9,917 nt of DNA from Saprospiraceae bacterium. GTDB taxonomy: Bacteria > Bacteroidota > Bacteroidia > Chitinophagales > Saprospiraceae. The notes under the pieces were generated by a model. That model saw only the letters and a list, made by a program, of their open reading frames with translations, searched no databases and had not been told where the DNA came from. Where the stretch lies: NCBI GenBank assembly GCA_015494245.1, contig WGBN01000209.1, positions 1 to 9,917 of the forward strand, written 5' to 3'. Both the position numbers and the translations under genes were made by a program. Shown in pieces: positions 1-6,261 of this stretch; position 1 is the stretch's first letter, and the number at the start of each line of letters is the position of its first letter.

Positions 1-1170
1 CAAGCCCTCGAAGAAGGGGGCGACATCATCGAGCGCTTTCCCATTTATGCCGACCAAAACGGCTTCATCACCCGCCGTATGGTCTCTGTGGGCGATTACG
101 TAAAAACCGGCAGCCCCCTCTATGAAGTGGCTGACCTGAGTCGCGTATGGGTGGTCTTCGACGCCTATGAGAGCGACTTGCCCAAAATTAAAATCAGGCA
201 GGAAGTGCAGTTCAGCACGCCTGCCCTGCCAGGCAAAGTCTTTACAGCACACATCTCCTACATAGACCCCGTTGTCAATCCCAAGACGCGCAGCACGGCA
301 GTCAGAGCCGAGATGAAGAATGCGGGTCAACAGCTCAAGCCCGAAATGCTGGTACAGGGGGAAGTCATGCCCGCCACAGGCCGTTTGTCGGCGGCTTCCG
401 CCAAAAGTTCCAAAGCGCTTCTGGTGCCCAAATCCGCTGTGCTTTGGACCGGTCTGCGCTCCGTAGTCTATGTGCAGGTAGCCGACGAGCCTGCTCCGGC
501 CTTCGAATTTCGCGAGGTGGAACTGGGTGAGCGCATAGGCGACATGTATGAAGTGCTCAGTGGTCTGGAAGCCGGTGAACGGGTAGTTACTTATGGCGCC
601 TTCGCCATTGACGCCGCCGCCCAGCTCAACAACCAAAGCAGCATGATGAACCGCCTGTTGGAAGAAAGCGGAAACGAAGAAAAAGATGCTAAAGAACAAA
701 GCACTCCCGACTACCGCGAGCAAACGCCCGAAGCCTTCAAAGAGCAACTCGGCAAAGTCATAGAGGCCTACCTCGCCCTCAAAGACGAGCTGGTAGCCGG
801 CGAGCCGGAAAAAGCCGCCGCCCACGCCCAAAAAGTATTGGACAGACTCGGCGAGGTAAAGATGGAACTCCTCAAAGGCGATGCCCACATGTACTGGATG
901 GACTTGCTCAAAGGCAGCAAAAAACAAGCCCGGGCCATCGCCGGTTCCGGAGATATCGAAGCGCAGCGCAAGGCTTTTGCTTACCTTTCCGCCCATCTCA
1001 CAGAAGCCGTCAAAGCCTTCGGTCTCAGCGGCCTGACAGTCTATCAACAGCACTGCCCCATGGCCATGGACAACCAGGGCGCCGACTGGCTCAGCACGGA
1101 TGAGAAAATCAGAAACCCCTACTTCGGAGATGCGATGTTGACTTGTGGGAGTACGGTGGATACTTTGTGA
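1..1170 (+). CDS. CusB-like RND efflux periplasmic adaptor with C-terminal DUF3347 domain (5' partial)
   Basis: The reading frame is open from base 1 and ends at TGA 1168-1170, giving the last 389 residues; the true start lies outside the window. Known role of the family: the periplasmic adaptor (membrane fusion protein) joins an inner-membrane RND pump to an outer-membrane channel, and CusB-type members export Cu+/Ag+. Visible here: the end of the lipoyl/barrel-sandwich region (NGFITRRMVSVGDYVKTG), the beta-barrel segment (VWVVFDAYESDL, then DPVVNPKTRSTAVRAEM and LKPEML), and the membrane-proximal domain (VPKSAVLWTG to GLEAGERVVTYGAFAIDA), reaching about residue 215. After a charged linker, residues about 238-385 match DUF3347, with Cys352 in HCPMAMDN, then GADWLS, IRNPYFGDAML and Cys382. 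Fusion of this domain to CusB-like adaptors is common in Bacteroidota, and its paired Cys/Met residues suggest metal binding (inference). The metal is not proven. The matching pump gene would be expected upstream, off the window. Confidence 0.92.
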   Translation, partial: QALEEGGDIIERFPIYADQNGFITRRMVSVGDYVKTGSPLYEVADLSRVWVVFDAYESDLPKIKIRQEVQFSTPALPGKVFTAHISYIDPVVNPKTRSTAVRAEMKNAGQQLKPEMLVQGEVMPATGRLSAASAKSSKALLVPKSAVLWTGLRSVVYVQVADEPAPAFEFREVELGERIGDMYEVLSGLEAGERVVTYGAFAIDAAAQLNNQSSMMNRLLEESGNEEKDAKEQSTPDYREQTPEAFKEQLGKVIEAYLALKDELVAGEPEKAAAHAQKVLDRLGEVKMELLKGDAHMYWMDLLKGSKKQARAIAGSGDIEAQRKAFAYLSAHLTEAVKAFGLSGLTVYQQHCPMAMDNQGADWLSTDEKIRNPYFGDAMLTCGSTVDTL

Positions 1171-1182
1171 AAAACAAGCACC

Positions 1183-2421
1183 ATGAAAAACATCACCCTT
1201 TTAATCCTGCTTTTCGGCCTGTTTTCCTGTAGCGAAAACGAAAGTCGGCCGGGTCGCGTACTTAGCATTACTCCCCTGCCCTTTCCCTGTGAAGAGGGCG
1301 GCATGCCCAACCTTTTCCGCAGCGAAAGCGGGCAGGTGTATCTCAGTTGGATTGAATTCACAGACGACAGCACCGACGCTCTGATGTTTTGCCCCATGGG
1401 AGAAGACGGTCAATGGGGCGAGGCCACCGAGATTGCCCGCGGTAGCGATTGGTTCGTCAACTGGGCTGATTTCCCTGCGCTGGCTGCTTTCCCCGGGCAG
1501 GAGGAGCGCCTGCTGGCTTATTGGCTGCAAAAAAGTGAAACGGGCACTTATGATTACGACATAGCCTTTAGCCTTTCGACACGGCTCAAGGCAGACCTTT
1601 CGGCAAATGGTGGAAAGCGCTGGAGCAAGCCACAGATTTTGAACGACGATGGCGTAGCAGCCGAGCACGGTTTTGTGTCGCTCACCCCTTTGCCTTCGGG
1701 CGATATACAGGCGCTTTGGTTAGATGGCCGCCATACCAAAGGCGAAGACGGCGCCATGAGCCTGCGCACCACCACCATTTCCCCTGAGGGAGATGTCAAG
1801 CCTTCACAAAGCTTGGACGAACGCACCTGTGACTGCTGCCAGACTGATATGGTGTACACGCCTGCAGGCCTGGTAGCCGCCTACCGCGACCGCAGCGTCG
1901 AAGAGATACGGGATATTGCACTGGTGCGCCATACTGCAGAGGGGTGGAGCAAACCAGCCATCCCCCATGCCGACCGTTGGAAAATTGCCGGCTGCCCCGT
2001 CAATGGTCCTGCACTTGCTACCGATGAGGAGCAACTGGTCATGGTCTGGTACACCGGAGCCGGAGACAGCGCGCGCGTACAGTGCAGTTTCTCCAAAGAT
2101 TTTGGCAAGACCTTTGGCCCCGTTTTTCGCATAGACGATGGCCATCCCCTCGGTCGCGTGGATGTGGAGCTCTCAGATCGGGGGACGGCCTACATCACCT
2201 GGTTGGAAAAAACTGACGGAGGTGCAGAGATCCGCCTGCGCGAAATCAACGCATCGGGGGAAGCCTTGCTCACACATAGTTTGATAAAAACGAATCCATC
2301 GCGAGCATCGGGCTTCCCCATTTTGTTGCGCAGCGGCAAAAGTCGCTTACTTTTGGCTTACACCCAAGTGGGTGAAGACAAAAAATTGCAGGCAAAATGC
2401 GTGGAGATTGAAATGGAATGA
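1183..2421 (+). CDS. Sialidase-fold (BNR/Asp-box) lipoprotein with CDCC motif
   Basis: 412 residues, ATG at 1183, stop TGA 2419-2421. The N-terminus is a lipoprotein signal: a hydrophobic stretch, then the lipobox LFSC with Cys16 as the lipidation site, which fixes the start. The rest resembles the beta-propeller proteins annotated as exo-alpha-sialidases. Asp-box-like motifs are visible at residues 304-311 (SKDFGKTF) and, weaker, 140-147 (SANGGKRW); repeated W-S-K-P strands (WSKPQI, GWSKPA) also suit propeller blades. A cysteine cluster CDCC (Cys216, Cys218, Cys219) is followed by AYRDRSVEEIRDI, and a further Cys271 lies in GCPVNGPA. I see no proof of sialidase catalysis, and the name reflects the fold only. 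The gene begins 12 bases after the metal-efflux adaptor on the same strand, so co-transcription is likely, and the cysteines could serve metal handling (inference). No Shine-Dalgarno sequence is visible. A stem-loop directly after the stop probably ends the unit. Confidence 0.88.
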   Translation: MKNITLLILLFGLFSCSENESRPGRVLSITPLPFPCEEGGMPNLFRSESGQVYLSWIEFTDDSTDALMFCPMGEDGQWGEATEIARGSDWFVNWADFPALAAFPGQEERLLAYWLQKSETGTYDYDIAFSLSTRLKADLSANGGKRWSKPQILNDDGVAAEHGFVSLTPLPSGDIQALWLDGRHTKGEDGAMSLRTTTISPEGDVKPSQSLDERTCDCCQTDMVYTPAGLVAAYRDRSVEEIRDIALVRHTAEGWSKPAIPHADRWKIAGCPVNGPALATDEEQLVMVWYTGAGDSARVQCSFSKDFGKTFGPVFRIDDGHPLGRVDVELSDRGTAYITWLEKTDGGAEIRLREINASGEALLTHSLIKTNPSRASGFPILLRSGKSRLLLAYTQVGEDKKLQAKCVEIEME

Positions 2422-2423
2422 GA

Positions 2424-2460
2424 AAGAGGAACTGCAAACGCAGTTCCTCTTCACTTTTAT
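2424..2460. terminator. Stem-loop terminator between converging genes
   Basis: A perfect 12-base-pair stem (2424-2435 with 2440-2451; core GAGGAACTGC / GCAGTTCCTC) closes on a four-base AAAC loop. On the plus strand it is followed by CACTTTTATTT, a U-rich tail suited to intrinsic termination of the lipoprotein unit, whose stop is three bases before the stem. On the minus strand the tail reads TCTCATTCC, less T-rich but usable, so it may also stop transcripts of the protease gene that ends at 2505. Confidence 0.85.
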
Positions 2461-2504
2461 TTAACAGGCTTTTTGCCGTAAAATTTCCGGAATTTTCCAG
2501 CGAC

Positions 2505-4109
2505 TCACTGCTTCAGCAAGGCCCGCATACAGGCTGCCGGCTGGATGAGCCGCCCTGTGCGCTTGCCCGCCGGCGTATCCTTGCCCGTTTGGTAGAGGAT
2601 GCGATAGGCTTCGTCGGCGCTGAGGTCCGGTTTGTAGCTCTTCATCAGAGCGATGAGTCCTGCCACATAGGGCGTAGCCATGGAAGTGCCGCTGAAAGCC
2701 TTGTAGTGATCGCCGGGCGTGGTGGAGAATATCGCCACGCCGGGCGCCGCCACGGCCTGCGGCAGGTCTTGCACGGTATTGGAAAAAGAAGCCTTGTTGC
2801 CCAGGGTATCCACGGCCGAGACGGTGATGACGCCGCGCACATTTGCCGGAGCGTAGCCTTTGGCATTGCGGTTGTCGTTGCCCGCTGCTACGACGACGAT
2901 GGCGCCGGCTTTGCGGGCGTAAGCCACAGCATCTTCATACGCCCGCTGCTTAGAGGGCGAGGAAGGGCCGCCGAGCGAGAGCGAAATGACGTCGGCGCCC
3001 AGGTCGGCCGCTTCGAGTATGCCCTGCACGATACGGCTTTGACGCCCCGTGCCGTAATCGTTGAGCACTTTGATGGAAGTTACCTCCACATAGCCCGTCG
3101 AAGGCGCAAAGGAGGCAATGCCGATGCCGTTGTTAGAGACTGCAGCAGCTATGCCGGCACAGTGGGTGCCGTGTTCGCGTACATCGCGGTCATAAGCCGG
3201 TTTGGTAGAGCGGTACTGTCCGTTCAAATCCTCATGTTTTGCATCAACACCCGTGTCGAGAATGGCAATGAGGGCCGTCTTACGCGGCTTGAGCGGCAGC
3301 AGGCGCAGAAAATGGTAAAGCTCATTGACGTGCATCAGGTCAAACGACCAAAGGCGTTGCAATTCGGGGTCGTCAATGCCGTAATCGCGGCGGCGGGGTG
3401 CGGGCAATTTGGCTTCGATGGGCCCTACCTGCACCCTTTCGTTTTCCTCTATCCAGTCGGCCAGGCCTTCCTCGAGCAGCAAGGCGGAAATTTCCTTCGC
3501 TTTTTCGCTATCGCCCGCCTGCTCTCCCGGCAAGTCGAGCAGATAGTACTCGTCTAAGTCCGTGCGCTCCGGATATTGCATGTCGAAAGCTTTCTGCCAT
3601 TGCAGTCCATAGGCTTTCGCCAAACGTTGGAGCGCGTCAGGGCTTACCCCCTCGCTGATATCCACGAGGTACTCCCAATCAGCTTGTTCGCCTGCATCTG
3701 CTTCCCTGCTGTCCTCCTTTGTGTCTCCTTCTGTGGGTACATCCCCCACAGCCGGCTCCTGCCGCTGCTCAGTCATCCGGGCCAGCGCCTGCTCCGCCTG
3801 GCGTGATTCGTACCAGGCGACTACGACAAGGGTGAGCAGCAAGCTGAAAAAGAAGACGCGCTTATCCCCCTTGAAGTACTTCAAGAGGGAAGGAATCAGG
3901 CCCAGCAAAATAAGGTCGCGCACCAGCGTTACCCAAAGCGCCTCCCCGCTCAGGCCGGAGCCCAGCAGCGAAAGCAGATACAACAAGACCGAGCCACTCA
4001 ACAGGCCTTTCAACCAACTCGTAATCCGCTCGCGGCCGTCAAAATAGAACCATAGACTGAGGGCCAAAAGCGCGAGGATGAGGGCGAGGGGATAGAGGAA
4101 AATTAACAT
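2505..4109 (-). CDS. Membrane-anchored subtilisin-like serine protease (peptidase family S8)
   Basis: 534 residues, start ATG at 4109-4107. The catalytic domain (about residues 275-534) has all the hallmarks of S8 proteases: Asp285 in AILDTGVDAKHEDL, His316 in EHGTHCAGIA, the oxyanion Asn411 in VVVAAGNDN, and the nucleophile Ser476 in FSGTSMATPYVAGL. It therefore looks active. The N-terminus is unusual for a secreted subtilase: there is no cleavable signal but about four hydrophobic segments (roughly 1-23, 36-54, 58-76, 85-99). The basic loops (near 24-35 and 77-84) fall on one side, so the positive-inside rule puts both the N-terminus and the protease domain in the periplasm. Residues about 100-144 are a polar, acidic linker, and 145-230 (from DWEYLVDI) may be a propeptide-like alpha/beta domain. 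Substrates are unknown. The next gene on this strand, sppA, is 182 bases upstream across a palindromic element, so an operon is uncertain. Long open frames on the opposite strand are shadows. Confidence 0.95.
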   Translation of the reverse strand: MLIFLYPLALILALLALSLWFYFDGRERITSWLKGLLSGSVLLYLLSLLGSGLSGEALWVTLVRDLILLGLIPSLLKYFKGDKRVFFFSLLLTLVVVAWYESRQAEQALARMTEQRQEPAVGDVPTEGDTKEDSREADAGEQADWEYLVDISEGVSPDALQRLAKAYGLQWQKAFDMQYPERTDLDEYYLLDLPGEQAGDSEKAKEISALLLEEGLADWIEENERVQVGPIEAKLPAPRRRDYGIDDPELQRLWSFDLMHVNELYHFLRLLPLKPRKTALIAILDTGVDAKHEDLNGQYRSTKPAYDRDVREHGTHCAGIAAAVSNNGIGIASFAPSTGYVEVTSIKVLNDYGTGRQSRIVQGILEAADLGADVISLSLGGPSSPSKQRAYEDAVAYARKAGAIVVVAAGNDNRNAKGYAPANVRGVITVSAVDTLGNKASFSNTVQDLPQAVAAPGVAIFSTTPGDHYKAFSGTSMATPYVAGLIALMKSYKPDLSADEAYRILYQTGKDTPAGKRTGRLIQPAACMRALLKQ

Positions 4110-4138
4110 TGGTTTGAAGTGCTATGACTTGTGATATT

Positions 4139-4247
4139 TCTCGCAAAGTGCTACCCTGAACGTAGTTAAAGGGTCGCAAAGTCGCAAAGGAAGAACCTTA
4201 GCGACTTTGCGGTCCTTCGGCTCCGCTCAGGGCAACGCTTTGCGAGA
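4139..4247. repeat. 109-base imperfect palindrome (REP/MITE-like intergenic element)
   Basis: Two 47-base arms (4139-4185 and 4201-4247) are inverted copies of each other around a 15-base centre. The outer 12 bases pair almost perfectly (TCTCGCAAAGTG against CGCTTTGCGAGA, one G-T pair). The inner 11 bases are perfect (CGCAAAGTCGC, 4175-4185, against GCGACTTTGCG, 4201-4211). The 20-base middle part of each arm (starting CCCTGA at 4154 and ending TCAGGG at 4232) matches at 14 of 20 positions. The centre can itself fold, AAGG 4187-4190 with CCTT 4196-4199. The CGCAAAG word occurs several times. The element fills most of the gap between the protease gene and sppA. It could be a repeated extragenic palindrome, a non-autonomous mobile element remnant, or an RNA stem that stabilises or ends transcripts. 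Confidence 0.8.
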
Positions 4248-4248
4248 G

Positions 4249-4281
4249 TTTTTTTGCTCTCAAAATCGAGAGAGACTTTTT
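4249..4281 (+). terminator. Possible plus-strand terminator-like sequences beside the palindrome
   Basis: Directly after the palindrome the plus strand has a run of seven T (4249-4255). A small hairpin then follows, CTCTC 4257-4261 with GAGAG 4268-4272, and after a few bases a run of five T (4277-4281). Both would act on plus-strand transcription, although the flanking genes are on the minus strand. They could limit antisense reading into sppA or simply belong to the repeat element. The stems are short and the call is weak. Confidence 0.3.
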
Positions 4282-4291
4282 AATCAGTCCC

Positions 4292-6070
4292 CTACTCCAG
4301 CACCAAAAACGGCATCCTCATCTGCGGCCCTTTTGCACCCAAAATCTCCTCTACCTGCTCGTACATGGGGTACATTTCTCCCCACTGTGCTTTGAGCACT
4401 TCGGCGCGCAATTCCTTGCTGCCGGAGCCCTGGAGTTTTTCGATCAGCTCTTCCCAGGGGGATTTTACGCCCGGGTATTCCGAGATGCGGTATTCTTCGA
4501 GGCCGGCCATGTTGGCGGCGGCGGCAATGGCATTGTCCAGATTGCCGAGGCGATCCACGAGGCCCAGCTCCAAGGCTTTGGAGCCCGTCCAGACGCGACC
4601 CTGGGCGATGGCGTGCACCTCATCGCGCGTCATACCTCGGCCGCTGGCGACGCGATTGAGGAATATCTCGTAGATGGAATCAACGCTCTCCTGCAGGATG
4701 GCTTTTTCGCCCTCGCTCATGGGGAAAAGCCCGTTGAACGAAGTCGAGTAACGGTTCGTACTCACCGTGTCGAAGTGGATGCCGAGGTGCTTGTTAAACA
4801 TCTCTGCCGTAACGGGGAACATGGCGAACACCCCTATGGAGCCCGTGATGGTATTGGGCTCGGCAAAGATGCTGTCGGCCTGGCAGGAGATGTAATAGCC
4901 TCCGGAGGCGGCGTAATCACCCATGGAAACAATCACCGGCTTGCCGGCTTCGCGCAGCAGTTGGATCTCGCGCAGGATGTGCTCCGAGGCCAGGGCGCTG
5001 CCGCCCGGAGAGTTGACGCGCAGGACTACGGCTTTGACGCGATCGTTGGTGCGCAGCTTGCGCAGGGTTTTAACGTACTTGTCATCTCCGATTTGGCCCG
5101 GATCGCCTTCGCCCGTGATGATGGAGCCCTCTGCATAAACCACCGCAATGCGGTCCTTCTTGAGGTTGAACTTGCGGAAAGGACCTTCTGCCTTGAAATA
5201 AGCAGCAGGCGTGATGGTGCGTATCTTCTTATTCTCGTCTAAGCCGAGGCGATCGCGCAGTTTGCTCAAAAGCTCATCGCGGTAGATGGCCGCGTCTATC
5301 AGGCCGCTGCGGACATAGTCCGAGCTTTGCGCAAAAACCAGGCTGTCGGCCATGGCGCGAAGGTCCTGTACGGGAATGTTTCGGGAACGGGAGATGTCCT
5401 GCAGATAGACGGCATAAAGCTCATCTATCAGCTCGCGCAATTGCTCGCGGTTCTTTTCGCTCATTTTGTTGAAGCGATAAGGCTCTGTAGCGCTTTTGTA
5501 GTCGCCGGCATAAGCGACCTCCATTTTAATGCCCACGCGATCCAGCAAATCCTTGAAGAAGGGAAGCACAGCCCCGGCCCCACGGAAGTCCACACCGCCC
5601 ATAGGCGACATATAGACTTTATCTGCTACGGAAGCCAGGTAATAGCTTGCACCAGAGTAATATTTGGCGTAAGCCACTACAAATTTTCCACTTTTCTTGA
5701 AAGCTTCCAATTCGCGGCGCAAAGCCAGGGATTTGGCTCTGCCGCTGAGCTTGTTTTCTAAGGGCAAATCCAGCAAAATGCCCTTGATGTGGTCGTCTTC
5801 AGCTGCTGCCCGAATGCTGCGGATGAGGTCTTCCAAGCCCAGCACTTTGTCCTCACTCAGATCAAAAGGCGGGCGCTCCAGGTTGTTCGTCAATTCGGGG
5901 ACGTCTTTGTCGAAAGACATCACGAGCACGGTATTGGCACCTACACTTCCGCCCTTCTCTGCCTTAGCTGCCAGCCGGCCAAGCACGAGGCCGCCGATGC
6001 CCGCTACGACAAAAAAGGCGAGGATGACGCCGAGACAAGAGCCAAAAACGATTTTCCAAAAGTTTTTCAT
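4292..6070 (-). CDS. sppA: Signal peptide peptidase SppA, 67K type
   Basis: 592 residues from ATG at 6070-6068 to TAG at 4294-4292, close to the family's usual length of about 590-620 for the tandem (67K) form. Known role: a membrane-bound serine protease with its active site outside the cytoplasm that degrades signal peptides left in the membrane, using a Ser-Lys dyad. Visible: one N-terminal membrane segment (about 5-32, WKIVFG to GGLVLG), then two tandem SppA domains. Lys192 in AGDYKSATEP (N-terminal domain) and Ser389 in MGDYAASGGYYIS (C-terminal domain) correspond to Lys209 and Ser409 of the E. coli enzyme. Other conserved blocks are VLRVNSPGGSALASE, NTITGSIGVF, SGRGMTRDEV and GRVWTGSKALELGLVD. 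The frame stays open upstream to 6274, but the extra 68 residues look non-coding. The chosen start is followed at once by the membrane helix, and a Bacteroidota-type -7 element lies about 30 bases before it. Confidence 0.96.
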   Translation of the reverse strand: MKNFWKIVFGSCLGVILAFFVVAGIGGLVLGRLAAKAEKGGSVGANTVLVMSFDKDVPELTNNLERPPFDLSEDKVLGLEDLIRSIRAAAEDDHIKGILLDLPLENKLSGRAKSLALRRELEAFKKSGKFVVAYAKYYSGASYYLASVADKVYMSPMGGVDFRGAGAVLPFFKDLLDRVGIKMEVAYAGDYKSATEPYRFNKMSEKNREQLRELIDELYAVYLQDISRSRNIPVQDLRAMADSLVFAQSSDYVRSGLIDAAIYRDELLSKLRDRLGLDENKKIRTITPAAYFKAEGPFRKFNLKKDRIAVVYAEGSIITGEGDPGQIGDDKYVKTLRKLRTNDRVKAVVLRVNSPGGSALASEHILREIQLLREAGKPVIVSMGDYAASGGYYISCQADSIFAEPNTITGSIGVFAMFPVTAEMFNKHLGIHFDTVSTNRYSTSFNGLFPMSEGEKAILQESVDSIYEIFLNRVASGRGMTRDEVHAIAQGRVWTGSKALELGLVDRLGNLDNAIAAAANMAGLEEYRISEYPGVKSPWEELIEKLQGSGSKELRAEVLKAQWGEMYPMYEQVEEILGAKGPQMRMPFLVLE

Positions 6071-6100
6071 CGAACTATATTTTTTACCTTTGATGTCCGG

Positions 6101-6108
6101 CAAAGATA
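6101..6108 (-). promoter_or_regulatory. Bacteroidota-type -7 element of sppA
   Basis: Read on the minus strand this is TATCTTTG, a full match to the Bacteroidota primary-sigma -7 consensus TAnnTTTG. It ends about 30 bases before the sppA ATG, giving a predicted leader of some 20-25 bases. The upstream -33 region has only a weak TTT-containing match (in AGTTTCCCC), so the call rests on the -7 box and its position. It also supports the 6070 start over the longer reading frame, which would begin upstream of this promoter. Confidence 0.55.
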
Positions 6109-6214
6109 AGTGCCGCAAATGGGGAAACTGCATTTTTTCGATAAATGAGCGACAAAAGGGGACAAAGACGGGCTCTGAGGCCTCACATTCTCCCTCTTGC
6201 TTGTATCTATGTAG

Positions 6215-6226
6215 TGGGAATTCCCA
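6215..6226. promoter_or_regulatory. Perfect 12-base palindrome upstream of the giant gene
   Basis: TGGGAATTCCCA is its own reverse complement and lies 36 bases before the ATG at 6262, just downstream of a TATCTATG box (6204-6211) that matches five of the six fixed bases of the TAnnTTTG -7 element. The position would suit an operator or a transcription-start-proximal site. A 12-base palindrome can arise by chance, and no second copy is visible. Confidence 0.25.
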
Positions 6227-6261
6227 AATACTTACATCGTTCGCAAAAACACTTGAAGCCG

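Noticed and set aside
2418..3557. 379-residue plus-strand open frame opposite the subtilase
   Set aside because: It is antisense to a gene with an intact catalytic triad, has Arg/Gly/Val-rich composition typical of shadow frames in GC-rich DNA, and shows no recognisable domain.
4613..5242. 209-residue plus-strand open frame opposite sppA
   Set aside because: Antisense shadow of the conserved SppA catalytic region; no coherent domain or signal.
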